Source: Vibrio mexicanus (GTDB taxonomy: Bacteria > Pseudomonadota > Gammaproteobacteria > Enterobacterales > Vibrionaceae). From it: 64,000 bases of DNA. Position numbers and translations under genes: made by a program. Of this stretch, positions 49,284 through 57,704 are shown one piece after another. Positions within the stretch are counted from its first letter, which is position 1, and every line of letters starts with the position of its first letter. Below the pieces are notes generated by a model. It was not told the DNA's origin, searched no databases, and saw nothing but the letters and a program-made list of their open reading frames with translations. The stretch lies in contig NZ_JYJP01000041.1 of assembly GCF_001012815.1 (NCBI RefSeq), forward strand, positions 1 to 64,000, read 5' to 3'.

Positions 49284-50394
49284 TAACTCTAAAAGAGAAC
49301 TGCTTAAAGGAGCGTTATTCGCAACTATGGCGCCTCTTTATCTGTCTGGCTGCAGCATCTCAAACAATGCCCAAAGCCAAGATAATGGAGAATCATTGCT
49401 AGTCGGCTGCGCAGCGCTAGGTAATGACGAGTTTATTGCAACTGCTGTTCAGATAGACGGATCTCCGGTATGGCAATGTCCTTTACCTCATCGAGGCCAT
49501 GGCGTAGCAATTAATACTGAGCTCAATCAAGTGGCGATATTTGGACGTCGACCGGGTGAGTTTATTAAGGTGGTTGATGGGCAATCTGGTCAGCAGGTGG
49601 CTTTTATCCCTCAACTCGTTGGCCGTCACTTTTATGGTCATGGGGCTTATTCAAACAGTGGTCAGTTCTTATATGTTACAGAAGGGATTTCTGAGACCAG
49701 TGAGGGCGTGATAGGTGTTTACGATGCATTTAATGGCTATCAGCGCGTGAACGAATTTTCCGGCATTGGGATAGGGCCGCATGAGATCATTGTTCGAAGT
49801 GATGACACTATTGTGGTCGCTGTTGGCGGTATTCAAACTTCTGGTCGCACTAAACTCAACCTAGATACTATGCAACCTAAGCTGGTCTACATCAGGCCAG
49901 ATGGCGAAATCGTAAGTCAGTTAGGATTGGGCTCTCATCAGCTCAGTATCCGGCATATTGCCTGTGATGAAAGTGGCGCCGTTGTTTGCGGGCAGCAATA
50001 TCAAGGAGATGAAGACGATTCTCAACCTTTGATGGCGATCTCTTATCAAGGTCAATCGCTTGTGCCGCTAGAGGCGACGCCAGAGGAATGGATGCGATTT
50101 AACAGTTACATAGGCAGCGTAGCCATGGTTGGAGAGCATATTGTGGCAACGTCTCCAAGAGGAAACTGTTATGGCGTCTGGGATAAGACGACTAGGAAGC
50201 TGGTTAAGCTTGGAAAGCTTACCGATGCGAGTGGGGTAGTTGCGATGCAACCATCAAACACCATCCAGTTTGCGATGAGCTCTGGCATTGGTGAGATGAA
50301 ATTGATCCCCTCAATCAGGCAGGATTCTATCTCCACACTCATTTCGTCTACTTCGATAGCTTGGGACAACCATTTAAGTTATCTGCAAATCTAG
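49273..50394 (+). CDS. DUF1513 exported protein
   Basis: About 373 residues. The N-terminus has a lipobox-like LSGC after a hydrophobic segment (ELLKGALFATMAPLYLSGC), so it is probably a lipoprotein. The body reads as a beta-propeller: HGVAINTELNQVAIFGRRPG, HFYGHGAYSNSGQFLYVTE, GIGPHEIIV, VTSPRGNCYGVWD-like repeats. DUF1513 proteins follow imelysin and di-haem cytochrome genes. Starts at 49264 and 49273 are both possible, and both overlap the preceding stop. Confidence 0.87.
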   Translation: MAIDNSKRELLKGALFATMAPLYLSGCSISNNAQSQDNGESLLVGCAALGNDEFIATAVQIDGSPVWQCPLPHRGHGVAINTELNQVAIFGRRPGEFIKVVDGQSGQQVAFIPQLVGRHFYGHGAYSNSGQFLYVTEGISETSEGVIGVYDAFNGYQRVNEFSGIGIGPHEIIVRSDDTIVVAVGGIQTSGRTKLNLDTMQPKLVYIRPDGEIVSQLGLGSHQLSIRHIACDESGAVVCGQQYQGDEDDSQPLMAISYQGQSLVPLEATPEEWMRFNSYIGSVAMVGEHIVATSPRGNCYGVWDKTTRKLVKLGKLTDASGVVAMQPSNTIQFAMSSGIGEMKLIPSIRQDSISTLISSTSIAWDNHLSYLQI

Positions 50395-50441
50395 CCGTTT
50401 TCTATTTATGTACCCAATCTAGCGTCAGGCTTTTTGGGTAT

Positions 50442-50488
50442 AACAGTACTCCTTTACGTCCTCACACCCCTGTAAGTGGAGTACTGTT
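50442..50488. repeat. Long inverted repeat after the imelysin cluster
   Basis: AACAGTACTCC (50442-50452) pairs with GGAGTACTGTT (50478-50488), and an inner TTAC/GTAA extends the stem. There is no T-run. It may stabilise the 3' end of the cluster mRNA. Confidence 0.5.
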
Positions 50489-50578
50489 AAAATTGATACT
50501 TAAGTGTTCACAATAGCTTGGGCTAGATCTTAAAACTTGTTCAACTTTTCTTCTTGTTATCTGCCATACTTTATTGAA

Positions 50579-50845
50579 TATACCCAAGTGACTTCAAGAT
50601 GCAGGATTCAGAGCGTTGTCATGGGTTCAAGTTCAAGGCAAATGATGCAGAGGAATAACCGGTTCTTTCCAAGTCATTTAACGTAGAAATTGAATGCTTG
50701 ACACGCTCCCGAAGGACGAGTTTGCCTAGCTTGCATACTTTGTTAACGATTCTCAATTTAAAACCACTAGATTGTCGAATCGTTGCCGCGTCTGCAAACT
50801 AGGCAATTCTCGCTGAACCACGCATCTTGAGGTTACTTTGGTATA
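50579..50845 (-). repeat. ERIC-like element, copy B (inverted)
   Basis: A 267-base copy in the opposite orientation to copy A, beginning TATACCCAAGTGACTTCAAG and ending with a one-base-changed TTTGGTATA. It lies immediately upstream of ldtD and may supply or disturb promoter sequence. The interior shares the GTCGAATCGTTGCCGCG and AACTAGGCAA blocks. Confidence 0.85.
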
Positions 50846-50871
50846 CATTTAAGAAAAAAGGAGTGGTATTG

Positions 50872-52437
50872 ATGAGGAAGTGTGTCTCTATCTTTCTGAT
50901 GTTAATGATATTTTCATCAGGTTCACTTGCTTTAGAACGCTTCGTGAAAATGGACTGGCTTGAGTCAGACTCATTTGTCGCGAGCTTGATTCAATACCCT
51001 GAATTAGTTGACCAAATTTATGCTGAAAATGATTTTCAACTGATTTGGTTCGACACTAAACACAACTCTTATCTTGAATCTCAACTCGAAATTATTGAGC
51101 ACGCAGGCTTTAGTAGTTTGTTTTCACGTCAGCTTGCTCATATGCGTAAATTGCGTGAAAACAGTCAATGGTTTGAGTACGACCTCCTCGCAACCGATAC
51201 CATGTTGCTGTATATGAGCTACGCCGAGCGTGCGGCAAGCAGTGATCAAGGCAAAGAGTGGTTTTTCCAGCATTCACTCAGTGGAAAGCTGCCAACACCA
51301 AGCCGCGATGCGGTGTTGTCCTTTTTTGTTGCGATAGAAGTCCATCAATTGGACCAATTAGTTAATGCTTACACACCAAGTTCTCAGGGTTATAAGCAGC
51401 TTGTGAGCTCCTTTTGGTACTTAAAGCAGTATGAACAGATTGAGCTGCCCCTTTATCGTATTAGTAAGTTGGTAAAAAGTGGTGACACACTAGATAACCG
51501 TGATCTGTTGATACAGCGCCTACAGTTAGCAAATCTCGATGCTTCAACGGTGAGGACCGATGTTAGCTGGTACGATGATACGTTAGTGAAGTTGGTGAAA
51601 GAGTTTCAGAGCTTACATGGCCTGAAACCCGATGGAGTAATAGGCCCGGCCACCTTAAGCTGGTTGAACTTACCTCTCAACGATAGGCTAGCTATGCTTG
51701 CTTTAAACGCCGAGCGTTCACGTATGTGGCCAGAGCAGCGCGATACCATCATTATGGTGAATGTGCCTAGCTTTGATATGAAGTATTGGTATTTGGGTGA
51801 GGAAGTTTTTGAATCTAAGGTGGTGGTTGGCCGTACGACGCGCAAAACACCAGTGATGACGACCAAGTTGGATTCACTGATTCTTAATCCAACTTGGAAT
51901 GTACCGCGCAAGATAATGGTTGAAGACATTTTGCCGCAAGTGGTGCAAGACGCCTCCTATTTAGAAAGGCAGAACTTTGAGATTATTAAAAGCTGGTATT
52001 CGAAACCGGATAACACCGTCAACCCAGAACTGATCGATTGGAGCGCAATTAACCCTAATACGTTCCCATACAAAATGCGTCAGCAGTCAGGGCAGGGTAA
52101 TGCTCTGGGTTTGTATAAGTTCAATACCCCTAATCCTAGAGCGATCTTCCTTCACGATACCCCAAGTAAACATCTGTTTGGTAAAGAGACTCGAGCGTTT
52201 AGTTCAGGCTGTGTCAGGGTTGAAAATGCCGACCAGTTTGCGTCGCTATTGCTAGAAACACAAGGCATTGATGCGATGGAGCATCAGTCTGAAGAGATGT
52301 CTTCCAATCATGCTATTCCGCTCAAACGTCGCATTCCAGTGCATATCATCTATCAAACTGTGTGGTATGAGGCAGGTAAAGTTCATTATAGGGATGATGT
52401 TTACCGCTATGACACGTTCAGTTACACAAAAGGATAA
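50872..52437 (+). CDS. ldtD: L,D-transpeptidase (YcbB/LdtD-like)
   Basis: Periplasmic peptidoglycan cross-linking enzyme, 521 residues. Signal peptide about 1-20; a peptidoglycan-binding domain with LVKEFQSLHGLKPDGVIGPATLSWLN (about 235-265); and a YkuD catalytic domain with the active-site HDTPSKHLFG and SSGCVRVEN (Cys nucleophile). The ATG at 50872 has AGGAG eight bases upstream, so the longer frame is rejected. It forms the conserved ldtD-mepK-gloC group. Confidence 0.92.
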   Translation: MRKCVSIFLMLMIFSSGSLALERFVKMDWLESDSFVASLIQYPELVDQIYAENDFQLIWFDTKHNSYLESQLEIIEHAGFSSLFSRQLAHMRKLRENSQWFEYDLLATDTMLLYMSYAERAASSDQGKEWFFQHSLSGKLPTPSRDAVLSFFVAIEVHQLDQLVNAYTPSSQGYKQLVSSFWYLKQYEQIELPLYRISKLVKSGDTLDNRDLLIQRLQLANLDASTVRTDVSWYDDTLVKLVKEFQSLHGLKPDGVIGPATLSWLNLPLNDRLAMLALNAERSRMWPEQRDTIIMVNVPSFDMKYWYLGEEVFESKVVVGRTTRKTPVMTTKLDSLILNPTWNVPRKIMVEDILPQVVQDASYLERQNFEIIKSWYSKPDNTVNPELIDWSAINPNTFPYKMRQQSGQGNALGLYKFNTPNPRAIFLHDTPSKHLFGKETRAFSSGCVRVENADQFASLLLETQGIDAMEHQSEEMSSNHAIPLKRRIPVHIIYQTVWYEAGKVHYRDDVYRYDTFSYTKG

Positions 52438-52612
52438 CTGAATCGAATTTTGACATTTATCTGACTTATGGAATTTTTCCATACTGCTCAATAAGTAAGC
52501 AAAAAAGTCAGTTGTTTACCCGATTATTGCACGATTTATGCATTTGAACTTCTCAGAAGAGTTCGGTAGTGTCCGTTCTCGTTTCCAAACTTTGCTGAGA
52601 AGGGTCGTAATT

Positions 52613-53155
52613 TTGTCGTTAACTCGCCGTAATTTTCTTAAACTTGCCGGAAGTGGTGTTGTTGTCGCTACTTGTATGCCTCAGGTTGCGTTTGCCTACT
52701 ATCCCGATCGCCCTCGTGAGTTAGCCATGAACAATCTTCATACTGGAGAAACCGTAGAATCTCAGTACTTTAATGGCAAAATTTATGTACCCGACGAGCT
52801 CGCTCGCCTAGATCATATCTGTCGTGATTTTAGACGTAATGAGTCACATCCTATGGACAAGCGTTTGTTTGATCAGATCAGCAAAATCCAAGACTTGTTG
52901 GGCACCCAAGCGGAAGTACAGATTATTTCCGGTTATCGCTCACCCGCTACCAATGAAGCGCTACGTGGCAAATCATCGGGCGTGGCAAAGAAGAGTTTCC
53001 ATATGTTAGGTCAGGCTATCGACTTTAGATTGGAAGGCGTCAACCTCAAACAAGTTCGCGAGGCGGCAATTAGCCTAAAAGCGGGCGGTGTGGGCTACTA
53101 CCCACGCAGCGACTTCCTTCATATTGATACCGGTCCAGTCCGCAGTTGGGCATAA
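52613..53155 (+). CDS. mepK: Murein endopeptidase MepK (YcbK, Tat-exported)
   Basis: DUF882/M15-type endopeptidase that cleaves L,D cross-links. With the TTG start at 52613 (AGAAGGG upstream) the protein is 180 residues, near E. coli MepK. It begins MSLTRRNFLKLAGSG, a twin-arginine signal. The metal site is in VQIISGYRSPATNEALR, SFHMLGQAIDFR and GGVGYYPRSDFLHIDTGP. The longer ATG start at 52538 would put 25 residues before the Tat motif. It makes sense beside ldtD, whose 3-3 cross-links MepK can open. Confidence 0.9.
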   Translation: MSLTRRNFLKLAGSGVVVATCMPQVAFAYYPDRPRELAMNNLHTGETVESQYFNGKIYVPDELARLDHICRDFRRNESHPMDKRLFDQISKIQDLLGTQAEVQIISGYRSPATNEALRGKSSGVAKKSFHMLGQAIDFRLEGVNLKQVREAAISLKAGGVGYYPRSDFLHIDTGPVRSWA

Positions 53156-53288
53156 CCGACTTAAATAACAAGCAGTTATCAATACTCATCAAACCTTAAA
53201 CCCTTAGCGAAACAAGGTCTAAATATTGTAATCGCCGCGTTGTGGTGTCATAGTGCGGACAATTTCGGTATTGAAGAAGGTATTCACA

Positions 53289-53945
53289 ATGGCATTAAAG
53301 TATCAGGTTGTTCCTGTCACTTCATTTTCTCAAAACTGTTCTATCGTCTGGTGCGACGAGACCATGAAAGGTGTCGTAGTTGATCCGGGTGGCGATGTTA
53401 AGCAGCTAAAGATGCTCATTGATGAACTGGGTGTGGAAGTGGTGAGCTTAGTATTGACCCATGGCCATCTGGATCACGTTGGCGGTACAGAGCCACTGGC
53501 TGAGCTATTAGGCGGTATCGATATCATTGGTCCACACAAAGCAGACAATTTCTGGCTTCAAGGGCTAGAAGGTCAAAGCAAAATGTTCGGTTTTCCTCTT
53601 ACGGAAGCATTCGAGCCTAATCAATGGTTAGATGAGGGTGACGTTGTCACTTTTGGTAATCAAAGCTTTGATGTGCTGCACACGCCTGGTCACACACCGG
53701 GTCATGTTGTGTTGTTTAGTGATTCTGCGAAACTCGCGTTTGTGGGTGACGTTCTATTTAATGGAAGTGTCGGCCGAACAGATTTCCCGCAGGGTGACTT
53801 CAATACCCTTATTGATTCAATCAAAACCAAGCTTTGGCCTCTAGGTAATGAGGTTCGTTTTGTACCTGGACACGGCCCTGAATCAACGTTTGGTCATGAG
53901 CGTGCTGCTAACCCGTTCGTTGCAGACGAAATGCCATTGTACTAA
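53289..53945 (+). CDS. gloC: Type II glyoxalase-like MBL-fold hydrolase (GloC/YcbL)
   Basis: A 218-residue metallo-hydrolase with THGHLDHVGG, HTPGHTPGHVVLF, VGDVLFNGSVGRTDFP and FVPGHGPESTFGHER. It matches YcbL/GloC, which hydrolyses S-lactoylglutathione. The start MALKYQVVPV is preferred; the longer frame from 53253 adds twelve residues of unlikely sequence. It follows mepK as in E. coli. Its end overlaps the converging DUF2982 gene by four bases. Confidence 0.92.
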   Translation: MALKYQVVPVTSFSQNCSIVWCDETMKGVVVDPGGDVKQLKMLIDELGVEVVSLVLTHGHLDHVGGTEPLAELLGGIDIIGPHKADNFWLQGLEGQSKMFGFPLTEAFEPNQWLDEGDVVTFGNQSFDVLHTPGHTPGHVVLFSDSAKLAFVGDVLFNGSVGRTDFPQGDFNTLIDSIKTKLWPLGNEVRFVPGHGPESTFGHERAANPFVADEMPLY

Positions 53946-54619
53946 TCCAAGGTTTCTTCTGGCTCGGCGGCTGCAAGGTAGCGCCGAGCCAATCCTACAA
54001 ACTCCGCAGGCTCTCTATCGAGATCAGCCGCTGAAATAAACACATCAAAATCAAAGAACCCTCTTTGATGCTTCATTCTATTGGCCATCATCGCCAGCAG
54101 TCCCGAATACACTTTGCCATTTGAGCTTTTGAACAAGCTAGAGTCTAGCACTATGTCTTCGAACGCAGTGTTGGGATTGGCTTGCTTCATACCGAGATAA
54201 AGAAGAGCACGTTGACTCATTAAGATGTCTGAAGCCACTCTTGGACACGTTGCGTCCAGAAACGGTGAGTAGTGTTTAAGCTTGATGCCAATGTAGGGTA
54301 GGGGTTGGTGCCAACCTTGCTGCTGATAGCTGCAAATACCTATTGATGAGATATTGTTCCATTTAACTGCCCAGCCGCCTTTATGTAGGTGCTGCTGGAA
54401 ATGCGTTGAGGTTAGCGTGTAAGAGACTTTGCTCTGTTTGAGCAAAGTATGAATGACAAATGCAACACAGCACACGAGTGCGATAACGGCAAGAGCGTGA
54501 TGAAATTTAGGCGCGAACGCGATGGCAGCCAGAGATATAAAAATCGCGGAAGCAATAAGAGTCTTTTTTATCAGCCGCTCTTGCGTGTCTGATGTATTTG
54601 TTAAGTGTAATGTGTCCAT
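53942..54619 (-). CDS. DUF2982 family membrane protein
   Basis: A 225-residue protein with two N-terminal membrane helices (about 20-60, ASAIFISLAAIAFAPKFHHALAV) and a cytoplasmic domain (WAVKWNNISSIGICSYQQQGW, YLGMKQANPNTAFEDIVLDSSLF). It matches DUF2982 of vibrios. The start MDTLHLTNTS replaces a longer frame with 22 unlikely residues. It is convergent with gloC. Confidence 0.85.
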   Translation of the reverse strand: MDTLHLTNTSDTQERLIKKTLIASAIFISLAAIAFAPKFHHALAVIALVCCVAFVIHTLLKQSKVSYTLTSTHFQQHLHKGGWAVKWNNISSIGICSYQQQGWHQPLPYIGIKLKHYSPFLDATCPRVASDILMSQRALLYLGMKQANPNTAFEDIVLDSSLFKSSNGKVYSGLLAMMANRMKHQRGFFDFDVFISAADLDREPAEFVGLARRYLAAAEPEETLD

Positions 54620-54823
54620 AACTGCATATTTGGCTTCATGTTTCTTGTCTAAAATGAGAATTTGAATCACAACTTTATGAATCACTATATTAGGTGTTTT
54701 CGCTTAAGTTCTAAAAACCTCTGTATATGTATTCAGTGGTTATTCTCAATTATTGACTAAATTATAGACTTCCATAGTGTTGCGACGCATTTTTGGATCA
54801 TTATCGCTGCGACACCCTACAAA

Positions 54824-54844
54824 TATACCCAAATATTTGGTATA
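54824..54844. promoter_or_regulatory. TATACC-type palindrome in promoter region
   Basis: TATACCCAAATATTTGGTATA, nearly perfect (one unpaired C), 58 bases before the next gene. It echoes the ends of the ERIC-like elements but lacks their interior. It may be an operator. Confidence 0.35.
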
Positions 54845-54901
54845 AAACGCGCTTCAAATTTTCACCACTGCGTTGTATGCAGTGAAATGGAGAAATACTC
54901 G

Positions 54902-55273
54902 ATGAGACTTGCTCACAAGCGCAAAGTACAGGCTAAACTGCAAAAGCGCATTAAAGCGACTACTACTAATGTTGTTGCAACTAAAACAGCAAAACCTGTA
55001 GTAGAGAAAACTGTTGTAGAGAAAGCAGTAGAAGCACCTGCTAAATCAGTAGCGGCAACAAATGTTGCTCTGACTCCTAAACAGCAACAGGTTTTAGACA
55101 TCGTAGTGAACAATGCTGAAGGTATTAACCCGAAAGGCATTGGTCTTGCAGCAGGTCAAGAAGACGCGAAAGCAGCTTCTTGGGCAACTGGCGCATTGAA
55201 AAAACTTCTAGAAGAAAATCTAGTGACTAAAGAGCAGCTAGCTGGTAACAAAGTTATCTACAAAGCCGTTTAA
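54902..55273 (+). CDS. Basic winged-helix-like protein, function unknown
   Basis: A 123-residue protein. The basic N-terminus (MRLAHKRKVQAKLQKRIKA) is followed by an Ala/Val/Thr/Lys-rich linker (about 20-60) and a compact C-terminal domain (LTPKQQQVLDIVVNN, ASWATGALKKLLEENLVTKEQ) resembling a winged helix. GGAG lies nine bases before this ATG and after the start of the longer frame. DNA binding is likely by composition; no family is recognised with confidence. Confidence 0.72.
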   Translation: MRLAHKRKVQAKLQKRIKATTTNVVATKTAKPVVEKTVVEKAVEAPAKSVAATNVALTPKQQQVLDIVVNNAEGINPKGIGLAAGQEDAKAASWATGALKKLLEENLVTKEQLAGNKVIYKAV

Positions 55274-55318
55274 TTACGCTTTCTTGCTCTCACACCCTCC
55301 TGTGGGTAGACAGTTTTT

Positions 55319-55345
55319 GGCCTCGCTTATGCGGGGCTTTTTAGT
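55319..55345 (+). terminator. Rho-independent terminator
   Basis: GCCTCGC/GCGGGGC stem with TTAT loop and a TTTTT tail. Confidence 0.85.
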
Positions 55346-55419
55346 TCTTGCTAGTGAGGAAATTAACACTAGAGATATACGGTTGTCACAAAAAAGAACA
55401 ATAATGGCAATAGTTTGAA

Positions 55420-55524
55420 TTGAAAACTACGTAGTTAGTATTTTCTATGTTTAGCGTCGATACCTTCTTTAACTCATTGATTGCATTCCGTGTGCGCTTA
55501 TTTCCTACGTAGTTTTGCGTAGTA
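55420..55524. promoter_or_regulatory. TRAP operon promoter region with paired CTACGTAG palindromes
   Basis: The 10-mer CTACGTAGTT occurs at 55427-55436 (within the perfect palindrome AACTACGTAGTT) and again at 55505-55514, 78 bases apart; GCGTAGTAC follows the second. Such repeated palindromes are plausible sites for the NarL-type regulator encoded at 60490. Confidence 0.5.
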
Positions 55525-55660
55525 CTTTCGTTATTTCCCTTATTCGATAAGTTAATTTCTCCGTGTTCTTGCCGATTTTAACTGGCTGATTATTGGCTCA
55601 TTGTAAATATGAACCTCAATATCTGTGTAAATAGATATCAAGCTAACAAAGGACGTGAAC

Positions 55661-56755
55661 ATGAGTCTTATCAAAAACTCACTAAAAAGAATCATGAAGA
55701 ACACGGCAGTGATTGCAGCTACGTGTTTAGCAATGGTCGCCACTTCTGCAACTGCTGCAGACAAAGTATACCGCTTAAAACTTGCTGAAACTTGGGGGCC
55801 TAACTTCCCTGTATTTGGCGACGCCACTAAGAACATGGCAGCAATGGCGGAGAAGATGTCGAATGGACGCCTTCAGATCCGTATTGACTCAGCAAACAAA
55901 CACAAAGCACCGCTTGGTGTGTTTGATATGGTGAAATCTGGCCAATACGACATGGGCCACTCAGGTTCATACTACTGGAAAGGTAAAGTGCCAAATACGC
56001 TGTATTTCACTTCAATGCCTTTTGGTATGACGCCAGCAGAGCAGTACGCTTGGTTCTACCATGGTGGTGGTATGGAGTTAATGGAGCAGGTTTACACTCC
56101 GCATAACCTTCTTTCATTCCCAGGTGGTAACACAGATATCCAGATGGGTGGCTGGTTCCAAAAAGAGATCAATTCTGTAGAAGACCTTCAAGGTCTTAAA
56201 ATGCGTATTCCAGGCTTTGCAGGTGAAATCCTTGCTGAGCTAGGTGCGAAGCCAACGAACATTGCACCGGGTGAACTATACACCTCGCTTGAGCGTCGCA
56301 CGATCGATGCACTGGAATGGGTAGGTCCATCTCTAGACTTACGTATGGGCTTCCACAAAATCGCGCCATACTACTACACAGGTTGGCATGAGCCAGGTTC
56401 AGAGCTTCAGTTCCTAGTGAACAAGCGTACTTGGGAACGTCTACCAGAAGACCTACGTGAAATTCTTCGTGTTGCGATGCGCACAGCTGCTTACGATATG
56501 TACACGCAAGCGACTCACGAAAGTGGTAAGAACTGGGCTTCTATGAAGTCTGAGTACCCTGATGTACAAGTTAAAGACTTCCCACCAGAAGTAATGTCAG
56601 CGTTGAAAGAAGCGAACGACCGTCTTCTTGCCAAGCACGCAGAGAAAGACGATCTAGCGAAAGAGATCCAAAAATCTCAAGCCGATTACCTGAAGCAAGT
56701 TCGCTCTTGGACAGATATTTCGCACCGCGCATATCTGAACAGCCAAGCGCAATAA
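55661..56755 (+). CDS. TRAP transporter substrate-binding protein (DctP/TakP-like)
   Basis: Periplasmic binding protein of 364 residues, signal peptide about 1-33 (ending TSATA). Family motifs: WGPNFPVFGDATKNMAAMAEKMSNG, GLKMRIPGFAGEILAELGA, PGELYTSLERRTIDALEWVG and GWHEPGSELQFLVNKRTW. The sequence pattern resembles the 2-oxo acid binder TakP more than the sialic acid or C4-dicarboxylate types; the substrate is not settled. AGGA precedes the ATG at 55661. It is followed by an ERIC-like element and then dctQ and dctM. Confidence 0.9.
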   Translation: MSLIKNSLKRIMKNTAVIAATCLAMVATSATAADKVYRLKLAETWGPNFPVFGDATKNMAAMAEKMSNGRLQIRIDSANKHKAPLGVFDMVKSGQYDMGHSGSYYWKGKVPNTLYFTSMPFGMTPAEQYAWFYHGGGMELMEQVYTPHNLLSFPGGNTDIQMGGWFQKEINSVEDLQGLKMRIPGFAGEILAELGAKPTNIAPGELYTSLERRTIDALEWVGPSLDLRMGFHKIAPYYYTGWHEPGSELQFLVNKRTWERLPEDLREILRVAMRTAAYDMYTQATHESGKNWASMKSEYPDVQVKDFPPEVMSALKEANDRLLAKHAEKDDLAKEIQKSQADYLKQVRSWTDISHRAYLNSQAQ

Positions 56756-56761
56756 TCTCCT

Positions 56762-57025
56762 TATACCCAAGTAACCTCAAGATGCTTGTTCAGCGAGATT
56801 TGCCTAGTTTGCACGCGGCAACGATTCGACAATCTAGTGGTTCTAAATAGAGAATCGTTAACAAAGTGTGCGAGTTAGGCAAACTCGCCCTTCGGGAGCG
56901 TGTTACTGGTTCAATTTCTGCGTTAAATGACTTGGAAAGAACTTGTTATTCCACTGCGTCATTTGCCTTGAACTTGAATCAGTGACAACGCTCTGAATCC
57001 TGAATCTTGAAGTCACTTGGGTATA
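56762..57025 (+). repeat. ERIC-like element, copy C, inside the TRAP operon
   Basis: A 264-base copy in the same orientation as copy A, beginning TATACCCAAGTAACCTCAAG seven bases after the dctP stop and ending CACTTGGGTATA. It separates the binding protein from the membrane subunits and may change mRNA stability or expression ratio. Confidence 0.85.
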
Positions 57026-57041
57026 CAACAATAAATACAAA

Positions 57042-57076
57042 GTCGGTGGGATGTTTTGTCTGAGACAACCACCGAC
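57042..57076 (+). terminator. Hairpin between dctP and dctQ
   Basis: GTCGGTGG/CCACCGAC outer stem with an inner TTGTC/GACAA. There is no T-run. A second GCCCCC/GGGGGC repeat lies at 57103-57131. Partial termination here would make more binding protein than membrane subunits. Confidence 0.45.
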
Positions 57077-57154
57077 AAGCCCAAGAAACCTATTTATTCA
57101 AAGCCCCCGAACACAAATAATTAAAGGGGGCAGTAACGTTCCATGGAGTTGGGA

Positions 57155-57694
57155 ATGAGAAGTCTTATTTACATCGAACGCGTATTCAATCGCGTCGGTG
57201 ATTTCCTAGGGTGGTTGTCGAGCATTTTGTTTGTTCTTCTGCTGGCCAATGTGGTTTACGATGTCGTTATGCGATATGTCTTTAACGATGTGTCTATCGC
57301 ATTTCAAGAAATGGAATGGCACCTATTTTCAGCGGTGTTCCTACTGGGTATCCCATACGCGATTAAAGCGGGCGGTCATGTACGAGTAGACTTGTTCTAT
57401 GAGCGCTTGTCACACAAAGCTCAGTCTATTATCGATTTGATTGGGACCGTGGTTTTCCTTCTACCTTTCTGTCTACTGGTTGCTTGGTTTGGTATCGACT
57501 TTGCCAAAGAGAGCTATCTATTGGGTGAAACATCGGGCGATCCGGGCGGCTTGCCTTATCGCTGGATAATTAAGGCGATGATCCCGCTGTCATTCTTCCT
57601 AATGGCAGTCAGTGGTATTGGCTTAATTCTGCATTCACTGAATCGTATCGTGAACCCACATCTCGTTCATCACCAACCGACTAACCCGCAGTAA
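57155..57694 (+). CDS. TRAP transporter small permease (DctQ)
   Basis: A 179-residue membrane protein with four helices: LSSILFVLLLANVVYDVVM, WHLFSAVFLLGIPYAI, LIGTVVFLLPFCLLVAWFG and WIIKAMIPLSFFLMAVSGIG. It contains the family pattern QEMEWHLF and GGHVRVDLFYERLS. It starts at ATG 57155 with GGAG upstream. It forms the membrane complex with DctM. Confidence 0.93.
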   Translation: MRSLIYIERVFNRVGDFLGWLSSILFVLLLANVVYDVVMRYVFNDVSIAFQEMEWHLFSAVFLLGIPYAIKAGGHVRVDLFYERLSHKAQSIIDLIGTVVFLLPFCLLVAWFGIDFAKESYLLGETSGDPGGLPYRWIIKAMIPLSFFLMAVSGIGLILHSLNRIVNPHLVHHQPTNPQ

Positions 57695-57704
57695 GGACGC
57701 TGAC

